DNA of 64,000 bases from an uncultured Flavobacteriales bacterium (GTDB lineage Bacteria; Bacteroidota; Bacteroidia; Flavobacteriales_D; Crocinitomicaceae): contig CALJKJ010000018.1 of NCBI GenBank assembly GCA_937973685.1, forward strand, positions 124,001 to 188,000, read 5' to 3'. This document shows positions 43,366-52,382 of this stretch, in pieces; position 1 is the stretch's first letter, and each line of letters starts with the position of its first letter. The notes under the pieces are model-generated. The model was given only the letters and a program-made list of their open reading frames with translations. It was not told where the DNA came from and did not search any database. A program made the position numbers and the translations under genes.

Positions 43366-46092
43366 ATGACACGATTTTCACTTGTTTTTTCGTTTTTGTT
43401 GCCTGTTTTTTTGTTTGCACAACCGAACTCAAATACTGGTACAATCAAAGGAGTCATTCAAACAGACAATGATGTGTTGCCATTTGCTTATGTTCAACTT
43501 TCAGGTGGTTACAAAGTTTTCACCAAGGAAAATGGATCGTTTGAATTTTTAAATATTCCTTATGGGTCCTATGTATTGACTGTTGGAGCTGATGATTTGG
43601 ATACTTTATCACTTAGTTTCAAATTAGAAAAGCCAGAAATCACGCTAGCTTTAACCATGCGAGGAGGTATTGAAATTGAAGAAATTAAAGTGATAGCGAA
43701 CATATCGCAAGACAGAAAAACGCCAGTCCCAATCACAAAAATTTCTGAAAAGAAGATTTTGGAAGAATTGGGATCTCGTGACATACCGATGTTACTGAAT
43801 GCAACACCTGGTGTATACGCTACACAAACAGGAGGAGGCGACGGCGATGCGCGTATCACCGTTCGTGGATTTGACCAACGAAATATAGGTGTATTGATTG
43901 ACGGTGTTCCCGTAAATGACATGGAAAATGGATCTGTTTATTGGTCAAATTGGTTTGGATTAGATGCTATTACAAGTCAAATCCAATTACAACGTGGTTT
44001 AGGAGCAACCAAATTATCCATGCCTTCTGTTGGTGGATCGATGAATATCGTAACACAAGGAATTGGAGGGAGAAAAGGAATTACGTACAAACAGGAATAT
44101 GCAACAGGTGATTTTTTCCGCTCGTCGTTAACTTATAACTCGGGATTATTAAAAAATGGCTATGGCGTTACCTTTTCTGGTTCTTATAAAAAAGGAAATG
44201 GATGGGTTGAAGGCACCAATACGGAAGGAGCTTTTTATTATGTGAAAGTGCAAAAAAAATTGGTTAATCACTTGATTTCTCTTTCAGCTTTTGGCGCTCC
44301 ACAACGACATGGTCAACGTGCGTTTAACCAAAAAATACAATACTGGGATTCTAATATAGCACGCGATTTAGGTGCGCCAATTGATAATGCAAGTCCCATG
44401 GACAAAGGGGTTCGTTTCAATCAACATTATGGCTATATCACGAATGAAGACGGTAAACAAGAATTAAAAAATGAACGTTTAAATTATTACCACAAACCTC
44501 AAATTACATTAAAAGATTTTTGGACTGTCAATAAAAAATTATCCATTTCCAACATTGCTTACATGTCCATCGGACGTGGAGGAGGTACAAAATTGGCCAA
44601 CTCAAGCGGGATATCTTATACTGCAGACGGGCATATCGATTGGGATCAAATAGTACAAACCAATCGTGTGGATCAATTATTTGGAGGACCTAATATTGAC
44701 CCTCAATATTCTGCAACAGAGTTAAAAGCTACCCAAGTTCTTGTTTCAAGTGTCAACAACCATTTTTGGGTTGGTTACTTGAGTCAATTTCAATACAATT
44801 ATTCTAAAAATTTATCGTTTGCAGGTGGACTTGATTACCGTTATTACAAAGGGTCTCACTACCAAGAAATCAACGATATTTTAGGAGGAGATTACTACAT
44901 CAATGCAGCAGACAGAAACAATGCTTCTCCCATGCGAAGAGAGGGTGATAAAATTGCATTAAATTCTTATAACAAAGACAGAGATGGTTTTGTACAATGG
45001 GCAGGTTTGTTTGGTTCAGCAGAATATTCAAATACTCGATGGACAACGTTTGTAAATGTATCAGGTGTTTTAAATTCATACAAAGGAGTTGACTACTTTA
45101 TGAAAAAACGTTTAACAGTTGGTGACACGGTGTTAGAAATTGGTGCGACAGATACAATCGTTTATAATGGGAATACTTACAATGCTTCTTCAGCTGGGTT
45201 GGATTACAACAAAACAGCTTGGAAAACAATACCTGGTGCAACAATCAAAGCTGGTGCAAGCTATACGTTGAATGAAGAATCAACCGTTTTCATGAATTTA
45301 GGATATTTGTCCCGTACTCCTCAATTTAGCAATGTAATTGACAACAACACAAACACATATTTTAGAGAAATAAAAAACGAAATCATTCAAGCCCTTGAAC
45401 TCGGTTATAATTATGCCGACAAACGTTTTGGTGTAAGTGTTAATGGTTATGCAACAAATTGGAAAAATAAACCGTTTCCATTTGGCGTTTCTGTACCTGA
45501 CCCTTTAGACCCTACAAATAGTATTTATTTGAATATTAACGGAATGGATGCGATTCACTACGGTGGTGAACTTGACTTTGCTTATAAAGTGAACAAAAAG
45601 CTATCTGGTGAATTTATGTTCTCATACGGTGATTGGAAATGGAATTCGTCAGAAACATTTTATGTCCCTGAATTTGATTATTCATTCACATTTGATGCGA
45701 AAGGAGTGCATGTTGGTGATGCAGCTCAAACAATGATGAACATTGGATTACGATATGAACCAATGGAGAAGTTATATGTGAAAGTTCAATACCAATGGTT
45801 TGATCGTTATTATGCAAATTTCAGTCCTTTCTCATTGCAAGGAGTAAATGGCGGACGTGAATCTTGGCAAATTCCTTCGTATGGCTTGTTGAATTTCTTT
45901 GCAGGATATTCGTGCAAAATCAATAAAGTTAACATGTTCTTTAACGGCTCAATAACAAATGCTTTGAATAGCAAATACATAGCTGACGCAACAAATAGTT
46001 TTTACGCACCTTATAATTTTGATGCAAATTCAGCATCTGTTATGTTTGGACAAGGATTCCGATTTAATCTTTCACTCGGAGTTCAATTTTAA
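43366..46092 (+). CDS. TonB-dependent receptor
   Basis: A 908-aa outer-membrane receptor. A signal peptide (ending FAQ) is followed by a carboxypeptidase-regulatory-like domain (about 24-105, starting TGTIKGVIQ), a plug domain (about 130-235 with MLLNATPGVYATQ, ITVRGFDQRNIGVLIDGVPVND), and a beta-barrel to the C-terminal phenylalanine (LSLGVQF). It should import a substrate with energy from TonB/ExbBD. Position ahead of a secreted nuclease and split nucleotidase suggests uptake of nucleotides, oligonucleotides or phosphate-containing products; that is inference. No SusD partner is present. The ATG is 8 bases after the T-run of a terminator, so expression may depend on read-through or a promoter hidden in the stem region. 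Confidence 0.9.
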   Translation: MTRFSLVFSFLLPVFLFAQPNSNTGTIKGVIQTDNDVLPFAYVQLSGGYKVFTKENGSFEFLNIPYGSYVLTVGADDLDTLSLSFKLEKPEITLALTMRGGIEIEEIKVIANISQDRKTPVPITKISEKKILEELGSRDIPMLLNATPGVYATQTGGGDGDARITVRGFDQRNIGVLIDGVPVNDMENGSVYWSNWFGLDAITSQIQLQRGLGATKLSMPSVGGSMNIVTQGIGGRKGITYKQEYATGDFFRSSLTYNSGLLKNGYGVTFSGSYKKGNGWVEGTNTEGAFYYVKVQKKLVNHLISLSAFGAPQRHGQRAFNQKIQYWDSNIARDLGAPIDNASPMDKGVRFNQHYGYITNEDGKQELKNERLNYYHKPQITLKDFWTVNKKLSISNIAYMSIGRGGGTKLANSSGISYTADGHIDWDQIVQTNRVDQLFGGPNIDPQYSATELKATQVLVSSVNNHFWVGYLSQFQYNYSKNLSFAGGLDYRYYKGSHYQEINDILGGDYYINAADRNNASPMRREGDKIALNSYNKDRDGFVQWAGLFGSAEYSNTRWTTFVNVSGVLNSYKGVDYFMKKRLTVGDTVLEIGATDTIVYNGNTYNASSAGLDYNKTAWKTIPGATIKAGASYTLNEESTVFMNLGYLSRTPQFSNVIDNNTNTYFREIKNEIIQALELGYNYADKRFGVSVNGYATNWKNKPFPFGVSVPDPLDPTNSIYLNINGMDAIHYGGELDFAYKVNKKLSGEFMFSYGDWKWNSSETFYVPEFDYSFTFDAKGVHVGDAAQTMMNIGLRYEPMEKLYVKVQYQWFDRYYANFSPFSLQGVNGGRESWQIPSYGLLNFFAGYSCKINKVNMFFNGSITNALNSKYIADATNSFYAPYNFDANSASVMFGQGFRFNLSLGVQF

Positions 46093-46112
46093 TTTTTAAA
46101 AATAAAAAGAAG

Positions 46113-48380
46113 ATGAATAAAAAAATGTTACTTGGATTGTGCCTTATTGGGAGTTTTTTCTCTTTTGGACAATCAAACATTGCTGCGGCACGTAACTCGG
46201 CAATAGGCCAAACGGTTACAGTAAGAGGTGTTGCAACGAATGGTGCTGAGTTAGGAGCAATTCGCTACATTCAAGATGGTACAGGAGCAATACCTGCTTA
46301 CGGCTCAAATTTGAGTTCTGTTTTGAGAGGTGATTCAGTAGAGGTTACTGGAGTATTGTATGATTATAACGGATTATTAGAAATTTCTCCAACAAATTCT
46401 TTTCAAGCTCTTGGTGCAAGTGTTATTCCTGCTGCATTGCAATTACCAATTGCAAATGTTGGTGAAGCTTACGAAGCTCAATTGTTGCGTTTTGATAATG
46501 TAACATTTACACAGACTGGTACTTTCGCTGGCAATACAAATTACAATGTTACTGATGGAACAAATACATTGCAAGTTCGTGTTACAACAGGTACAAACTT
46601 GGTTGGTGTAACTATTCCTACTGGTCCAGTAACTGTTTATGGATTATTAGGACAATACAATACCTTTCAATTATTGTTGAGAAATTCGAGCGATATCGTT
46701 CCTTATGTAGCACCAGTGAAAGAAATAAATGTAAAAATAGGAGGTGCAACATACTTAACAGGAACACAGTATGTAGTGGGTACAAATTCAGTTACGTCTG
46801 TATCAATTCAGAATTTAGGTACAGGTAACCTAACAGTATCTGGAGCTGGTTTTTCAGGAACAAATGGGAGTGAATTTACCACAACTTTCACCAATCAAAT
46901 TATTGGAGGAAATGGTACAGCAAACTTAACGATCCAATTCAATCCAACAGGAAATGGTTCTCGCTTTGGTACTTTGACAATTAATTCGGATGATGCAGAT
47001 GAGTCGTCTTATGTTATTAATTTATACGGTATTGGTAACGATAATATAGCTACACAACCAGCAGCAAATCCAACTGGTTTAGTTTTTAGTAATGTAAAAG
47101 CATACGGATTTAATGGTGGATTTACAGGAAGTTCAACAGCTGAAAATTATGTTGTTGTATGGTCAAATGGGGCACCTGTAGCTGGAGCACCAGTTGATGG
47201 AACAACATATCAACGAGGTGATATCATTGGAAATGGTAAAATTGCATACATAGGTCCTGCAACTTCGTTCGCTCCGCGTCATATCATCGCAAACCAAACT
47301 TACCATTTCGCAGTTTATGCATTCAATGGTCCAGCTGGTTTTGAAAACTACCGTACTGCTGCTCCGTTAACTGGAACTGTAACTTCTCAAGGACAACAAA
47401 TAGGTGCTTATTATGCTGGAATTAATTCAACATCGACATCTTTCATCAGTGATTTAACTACATTGATTAACCCACATAATGTCATTACTTATGGAAATTA
47501 CAAACCAACTGTTATGAATCAATTCGAAATTAGAGATACAACACAAGGTCGTTCATTTGTAGTTTGTTCGTATACTGGTGAACGTAAAGTTTTCAATGAT
47601 CCTTTTGATTGGACAGCAGTTGGATATTCACGTGAGCACTCTTATTGCCATTCATGGATGCCTACTTATCCAGCTGACAATCCCGCTAAACCAGAATATT
47701 CTGATCAACACAATTTGTACCCTGTAAATCAAACGCAAGCAAATTCTGTTCGTAGTAATTTACCAATGGATGTTGTAACAGGAAATGTTGTATTCACTTA
47801 TTTAGATGGAAAAGCAGGATACAACGGAGCTCAATTAGTTTACGAACCGAGAGATGAACAAAAAGGAAATGTTGCGCGAGCTATGATGTATATGGCAACA
47901 GCTTACAATGGAATCAATGGGTTTGGTTGGGGATTAGGAACTAATCAACCGCAAGCGATAATTAAAAGCTGGCATTACCAAGATTTACCTGATAATTATG
48001 AAATCGCTCGTAATGAATATATTTTCTCGCAACAAAATAACCGTAATCCTTTTGTTGATAGTGTTGATTTTGCTTGTGTAATTAATTTCACAAATATGAC
48101 ATACGATGCAACAAATTGCGGTTTAAGTATTGATGAATTATTACAAGCTAATTTTACAGTTTTCCCTGTTCCAGCTTCAACTGATTTGTATTTACAAGTA
48201 AATGGTTTAACGATTGAATCGTATACAATTGTTGATGCAACAGGAAAATGTGTCGCTTCAAATAGTAATCAATCCTTACCCGTTGTTCATTTGTCAACAG
48301 CTGACTTTGCTAAAGGAATTTATGTCGTTTCTGTTACAACTCCTAAAGGTGCTGTAACACGTAACTTAGTGATAGAATAA
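46113..48380 (+). CDS. Secreted endonuclease I with OB-fold and T9SS sorting domain
   Basis: A 755-aa extracellular nuclease. Order: signal peptide (to about 19); OB-fold-like region (about 22-200, TVRGVATNG, GDSVEVTGVLYDYNGLLEI) as in YhcR-type nucleases; a choice-of-anchor D-like Ig module (about 205-310, NLTIQFNPTGNGSRFGTLTI); a fibronectin-like stretch; the endonuclease I domain (about 430-655) with the active-site REHSYCHSWM and SDQHNLYPVNQTQANSVRSNLP; and a C-terminal type A sorting domain (FTVFPVPAS, GIYVVSVTTPKGAV). It should cut DNA/RNA outside the cell. It is 20 bases after the TonB receptor and one base before the nucleotidase C-domain gene. Confidence 0.88.
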   Translation: MNKKMLLGLCLIGSFFSFGQSNIAAARNSAIGQTVTVRGVATNGAELGAIRYIQDGTGAIPAYGSNLSSVLRGDSVEVTGVLYDYNGLLEISPTNSFQALGASVIPAALQLPIANVGEAYEAQLLRFDNVTFTQTGTFAGNTNYNVTDGTNTLQVRVTTGTNLVGVTIPTGPVTVYGLLGQYNTFQLLLRNSSDIVPYVAPVKEINVKIGGATYLTGTQYVVGTNSVTSVSIQNLGTGNLTVSGAGFSGTNGSEFTTTFTNQIIGGNGTANLTIQFNPTGNGSRFGTLTINSDDADESSYVINLYGIGNDNIATQPAANPTGLVFSNVKAYGFNGGFTGSSTAENYVVVWSNGAPVAGAPVDGTTYQRGDIIGNGKIAYIGPATSFAPRHIIANQTYHFAVYAFNGPAGFENYRTAAPLTGTVTSQGQQIGAYYAGINSTSTSFISDLTTLINPHNVITYGNYKPTVMNQFEIRDTTQGRSFVVCSYTGERKVFNDPFDWTAVGYSREHSYCHSWMPTYPADNPAKPEYSDQHNLYPVNQTQANSVRSNLPMDVVTGNVVFTYLDGKAGYNGAQLVYEPRDEQKGNVARAMMYMATAYNGINGFGWGLGTNQPQAIIKSWHYQDLPDNYEIARNEYIFSQQNNRNPFVDSVDFACVINFTNMTYDATNCGLSIDELLQANFTVFPVPASTDLYLQVNGLTIESYTIVDATGKCVASNSNQSLPVVHLSTADFAKGIYVVSVTTPKGAVTRNLVIE

Positions 48381-48381
48381 C

Positions 48382-49101
48382 ATGAAATTTACAATTGTTT
48401 TATCGATTGTCTTAATAGGAGCAGGTGTCACAGCCTGCTCTTCTTATTTAAGCCCTCAGTTGACACGTGATTCCAATCTACGTGTTGATCAAACAATTAC
48501 AGCAAATAGTAAAATCGATTCACTTGTTGCTCCGTATAAACGCGAATTGGACAAAGAAATGTCGCAAATTATCGGTCGTTCACTTGTTGATTTTCTGGTC
48601 GCACGCCCAAGTAGTAACCTGGGTTCATGGGTAGCAGATGCTGCTCTTCAATACGTTGTTCAAGAAGAACAAATGAACAATGAACCAGTGATTTGTTTGT
48701 TGAATACAGGTGGAATTCGTGCTTCACTTTCAAAAGGATCAATTACGAAAGGAGATATTTTTAAAGTAATGCCTTTTGATAACCGATTAGTTGCCGTAAA
48801 ACTCCCAATTAGTGTTAAAACAGAAATACTTGCTTATTTGAAAATGACAGGTGGAGAGCCAATTGCTGGATTTACAGTACAAAATGGTGTGTTTGTATTA
48901 TCAAAAGAATCCACTTCGAATGATTACATTTGGGTAATAACAACTGATTTCCTTGCAAATGGTGGCGATAAAATGCTCTTTTTTCAAAATGCCATTGAAA
49001 AGAAAGCTGTTAACGCTTTGTTGCGTGACGTGTTGATTCAAACGGTTATTGATCAACAAGAAATAGGAAAAGTCAACTATTCTGAACGAATAAACTGGTA
49101 G
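48382..49101 (+). CDS. 5'-nucleotidase C-terminal domain lipoprotein
   Basis: A 239-aa lipoprotein (MKFTIVLSIVLIGAGVTAC, cysteine at 19) made almost only of the 5'-nucleotidase C-terminal domain, which in UshA-type enzymes binds the nucleotide base and rotates to present it to the metal site. Motifs: NLGSWVADAALQY and LLNTGGIRASLSKGSITKGDIFKVMPFDNRLV. The substrate-stacking Phe in the late loop (NGGDKMLFFQNA) is present. It has no catalytic metal site of its own; the missing half is the next gene, one base downstream. The two proteins presumably work together. Confidence 0.88.
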   Translation: MKFTIVLSIVLIGAGVTACSSYLSPQLTRDSNLRVDQTITANSKIDSLVAPYKRELDKEMSQIIGRSLVDFLVARPSSNLGSWVADAALQYVVQEEQMNNEPVICLLNTGGIRASLSKGSITKGDIFKVMPFDNRLVAVKLPISVKTEILAYLKMTGGEPIAGFTVQNGVFVLSKESTSNDYIWVITTDFLANGGDKMLFFQNAIEKKAVNALLRDVLIQTVIDQQEIGKVNYSERINW

Positions 49102-49102
49102 T

Positions 49103-50026
49103 ATGAAACGAAGAAAATTTATTCAACAGACAAGTCTATTAGCAGGTGCTGCACTTGTTGCTCCTACATTGATGAGTGCTAAAAACGATGCGTCAACTAA
49201 ATTAGTGATTTTACATACGAATGATACACACTCTAACATTGAACCTTTTTCGAGTTCACATCCAAAATTTCCGAATCTAGGTGGTGTTGCCAAAAGAGCG
49301 ACGCTAATCAATCAAATCAGAAGTGAAGAAACGAATGTTCTTTTATTGGATGCTGGAGATATTTTTCAAGGAACACCGTATTTCAATAAATTCAAAGGCG
49401 TTCTTGAAATGAAAGTTATGAACGAAATGAACTACGATGTTGTCACCTTGGGTAACCACGATTTTGATATTGGTATTTCGGGTTATGTGCAAGCAAAAAA
49501 ACATGCAGCTTTCAAAGTTGTTAATTGTAATTATCAATTAGATAAAACAACTTTAAAAGAATTAGTTTCACCTCATACAATAGTAAAAAGAGGTGGGTTG
49601 AAAATTGGAATTATTGGAGTGGGAATTGATTTAAACGGGTTAATTGCCAATGATGTTGCCCAACAGATAACATATATGGATCCAATAATTACAGTACAAA
49701 ATGAAGTAACGAAGTTGCGCTCAAAAGGCTGTGACTACATTATTTGTTTGTCACATTTAGGCTTTGAATATCCAAATGAAAACAAAGTTTCAGATGTGGT
49801 TTTAGCTCAAAATACGTCTGGTATAGATTTGATTATAGGTGGACATACGCACACTTTTTTAGCAGAGGCTGTTACGGTGAAAAATAAAAAAGGGGAAAAT
49901 ACGTTAATCAATCAAGTTGGTTATGCAGGATTGTTTTTAGGACGCATTGATGTTACATTTCAACAAGGAATTAAAAGCAATACAACTACAGCTGCTATTA
50001 CTGTTCAGCATAATTTAACAGTTTAG
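49103..50026 (+). CDS. 5'-nucleotidase catalytic-domain metallophosphoesterase, Tat-exported
   Basis: A 307-aa exported phosphoesterase. The N-terminus MKRRKFIQQTSLLAGAALV is a Tat-type signal (RRKF). The calcineurin-like core has every UshA metal motif: ILHTNDTHSNIEP, LLLDAGDIFQGTPYF, VVTLGNHDFDIG, IICLSHLGFE, and IIGGHTHTF. The protein ends where UshA would continue into its C-domain, which here is the preceding gene. Predicted to remove phosphate from extracellular nucleotides in the periplasm. Tat export of this half and lipoprotein export of the other half means they are moved by different routes, then must meet in the periplasm. Confidence 0.9.
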   Translation: MKRRKFIQQTSLLAGAALVAPTLMSAKNDASTKLVILHTNDTHSNIEPFSSSHPKFPNLGGVAKRATLINQIRSEETNVLLLDAGDIFQGTPYFNKFKGVLEMKVMNEMNYDVVTLGNHDFDIGISGYVQAKKHAAFKVVNCNYQLDKTTLKELVSPHTIVKRGGLKIGIIGVGIDLNGLIANDVAQQITYMDPIITVQNEVTKLRSKGCDYIICLSHLGFEYPNENKVSDVVLAQNTSGIDLIIGGHTHTFLAEAVTVKNKKGENTLINQVGYAGLFLGRIDVTFQQGIKSNTTTAAITVQHNLTV

Positions 50027-50077
50027 ATTATTTTGTAATTATTTTTTTTAATACTTTTAACTTCAAATCAATTGAAA

Positions 50078-50779
50078 ATGAAAAATAAAATCATACTATC
50101 ATTCACCATTTTGTTAGGTTTTTCTTCGCTACATGCACAACAAGTTGTTGTAAGACAACAAGGTGGTACTTCAAAAACAGCTAAAAGAAAAACTGTAGAT
50201 AGAAACGTTGAAAATTACAACGCTTTCAAATTTGATCCACTTCGAATGACTATTGGAGAGATTAATTTTAGTTGGGAAAAACGAATTGACGACAAAATTT
50301 CTGTCGAATTTGAACTTGGTCCAACAATTTCTAATTTAGGTGGGAATCGTTTCTTTTTTGATAGTTTTAACCAATACCAAGTCAATTCACGTATGGGCGG
50401 TTTGGTATCAGCTGCAGTTCGTTATTATCCATTAGAAGGATCTTGGGCAATGAACAAATTGTATATTTCACCAAGATTAAAATACAGAAGATATAACTCG
50501 GAATACACGGCATTGGATTTGCCATTGCCGAATCAAACTGCGTATTCAAATGAAACGATGTTTACCTTTAATGTTGGTTACCAACAATGGTTGTCCGATA
50601 ATTTTGCCTTCGATTATTATATTGGTTTAGGAATAGGGGGGTATAGAGCAACTAATTATACCATGAATTCAATTTACAACGGGAATACCCAGCAATACGA
50701 TTATTCATGGAAAAAGAACACAGATAATTACACAAAATTAATTGGTGTTATTGGCATGAAAATAACAATTGGAAATTAA
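50078..50779 (+). CDS. Probable outer-membrane beta-barrel protein, unknown
   Basis: A 233-aa exported protein from the ATG at 50078 (MKNKIILSFTILLGFSSLHAQ). A basic linker (GGTSKTAKRKTVDRN) precedes alternating strands such as MTIGEINFSWEKRIDDKISVEFELG, FAFDYYIGLGIGGYRATNY and a final LIGVIGMKITIGN, consistent with an 8-10 stranded barrel. A common, poorly named Bacteroidota family; no function. It follows the nucleotidase gene by 51 bases and precedes the bidirectional terminator at 50800, so it closes that operon. Confidence 0.7.
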   Translation: MKNKIILSFTILLGFSSLHAQQVVVRQQGGTSKTAKRKTVDRNVENYNAFKFDPLRMTIGEINFSWEKRIDDKISVEFELGPTISNLGGNRFFFDSFNQYQVNSRMGGLVSAAVRYYPLEGSWAMNKLYISPRLKYRRYNSEYTALDLPLPNQTAYSNETMFTFNVGYQQWLSDNFAFDYYIGLGIGGYRATNYTMNSIYNGNTQQYDYSWKKNTDNYTKLIGVIGMKITIGN

Positions 50780-50799
50780 AAGTCAATTGTATAAAACAA

Positions 50800-50830
50800 A
50801 AAAAAAACCTGGACTTATCCAGGTTTTTTT
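50800..50830. terminator. Bidirectional terminator between nucleic-acid locus and lpdA
   Basis: AAAAAAAACCTGGA / TCCAGGTTTTTTT around a CTTA loop, with A and T runs on both sides, between converging genes. Confidence 0.9.
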
Positions 50831-50847
50831 ATTGCTATAAATTTGTA

Positions 50848-52239
50848 TTACAAGTGAATCACTTCACCATAGGCTGCAGCTGCAGCTTCCATAATTGCCT
50901 CAGACATTGTAGGGTGAGGGTGAACTGTTTTTATCAATTCTTCACCTGTAATTTCTAATTTTCTTACCGCAACTAATTCAGCAATCATTTCAGTAACGTT
51001 TGCACCAATCATATGACCACCTAATAATTCGCCGTATTTTGCATCAAAAATTAATTTTACAAATCCGTCTTTCACACCTGCTGCACTAGCTTTTCCAGAT
51101 GCAGAGAATGGGAATTTACCAATTTTTAATTCGTATCCAGCAGCTTTTGCAGCTTTCTCAGTCATACCAACTGAAGCTATTTCCGGAGAACTGTATGTAC
51201 ATCCTGGGATGTTGTTGTAATCCAATGGTTCTGGATGATGTCCAGCAATTTTCTCTACGCAAATAATTCCCTCAGCAGAAGCAACGTGCGCCAATGCAGC
51301 TGTTGGGATTACATCACCAATTGCATAATAACCTGGTATATTTGTTTGGTAAAAGTCATTAACTAGAATACGTCCTTTGTCAGTTACAATTCCTAATTCT
51401 TCTAAACCAATGTTTTCAATGTTCGCCTGAATACCTACAGCAGAAAGAACAACGTCACACTCGATTTTTTCTTCACCTGTTGCCGTCTTAACAGTAACAA
51501 CACATCCTTTTCCTGAAGTGTCTACCGATTCTACAGAAGCATTTGTTTTGATTGTAACACCAGCTTTTTTGAACGATTTCTCTAATTGTTTTGAAACATC
51601 TTCATCTTCAATAGGAACGATGTTCGGTAAATATTCAACAACTGTTACTGCTGTTCCAATTGCATTATAAAAATATGCAAACTCAATTCCAATTGCTCCA
51701 GATCCAACTACAACCATTTTTTTTGGTTGAGTTGTCATCGTCATTGCTTCACGGTATCCAATTATTTTTTTGCCATCTTGAGGTAAGTTTGGTAATTGTC
51801 TTGAACGCGCACCAGTAGCAATAATTACAGCTTTTTCAGCTGCATATTCTGTTATTGTTCCATCTTCAGCAGTTACAGCGACTTTTTTTCCAGCTTTAAC
51901 AGCACCAAAACCTTTGATGATATCAATTTTATTTTTTTTCATCAAAAATTGAACACCATTACTCATTCCACTAGCAACTCCTCTTGAACGGTCAATCATA
52001 CCAGTAAAATCAACAGAAGCATCTTTTACATTGATTCCGTAATCAGCTGCATGAGTTAAGTATTCAAAAACATTTGCACTTTTTAATAAAGCTTTAGTTG
52101 GAATACATCCCCAGTTTAAGCAAATTCCACCAAGCGACTCGCGCTCAACGATTGCTGTTTTTAATCCTAATTGTGAAGCACGGATTGCAGTTACATATCC
52201 ACCAGGTCCACTTCCAAGAACGATAATATCGTAGTTCAT
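50848..52239 (-). CDS. lpdA: Dihydrolipoyl dehydrogenase (E3)
   Basis: A 463-aa flavoenzyme reoxidising dihydrolipoamide for the pyruvate and 2-oxoglutarate dehydrogenase complexes. The ATG at 52239 gives MNYDIIVLGSGPGGYVTAIRA, an FAD-binding start; the open frame reaches a TTG three codons up. The redox disulphide is in GGICLNWGCIPTKALL, the NAD-binding motif is VVVGSGAIGIEFAYF, the second FAD motif is YYAIGDV, and the catalytic pair is in HPHPTMSEAIMEAA. Full length. pdhA begins at 63162, so part of the pyruvate dehydrogenase set is in the window but not in one operon. Confidence 0.96.
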   Translation of the reverse strand: MNYDIIVLGSGPGGYVTAIRASQLGLKTAIVERESLGGICLNWGCIPTKALLKSANVFEYLTHAADYGINVKDASVDFTGMIDRSRGVASGMSNGVQFLMKKNKIDIIKGFGAVKAGKKVAVTAEDGTITEYAAEKAVIIATGARSRQLPNLPQDGKKIIGYREAMTMTTQPKKMVVVGSGAIGIEFAYFYNAIGTAVTVVEYLPNIVPIEDEDVSKQLEKSFKKAGVTIKTNASVESVDTSGKGCVVTVKTATGEEKIECDVVLSAVGIQANIENIGLEELGIVTDKGRILVNDFYQTNIPGYYAIGDVIPTAALAHVASAEGIICVEKIAGHHPEPLDYNNIPGCTYSSPEIASVGMTEKAAKAAGYELKIGKFPFSASGKASAAGVKDGFVKLIFDAKYGELLGGHMIGANVTEMIAELVAVRKLEITGEELIKTVHPHPTMSEAIMEAAAAAYGEVIHL

Positions 52240-52360
52240 AATAATCAAATATTGGATTCAGTGCGAAAGTAAACAATTCCGTTTAATTTTTTGATATTAT
52301 TACATGGTTAGATGTGGATTATTCACTCAAATACCTGTAAAGTGTTAACGAATGAATTAC

Positions 52361-52368
52361 TAACTTTG
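52361..52368 (+). promoter_or_regulatory. Candidate -7 element for the M61 peptidase gene
   Basis: TAACTTTG matches TAnnTTTG exactly, 14 bases before the ATG, so the transcript leader would be very short. No clear -33 TTG. Confidence 0.4.
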
Positions 52369-52382
52369 AAAAAAAATCCAAA

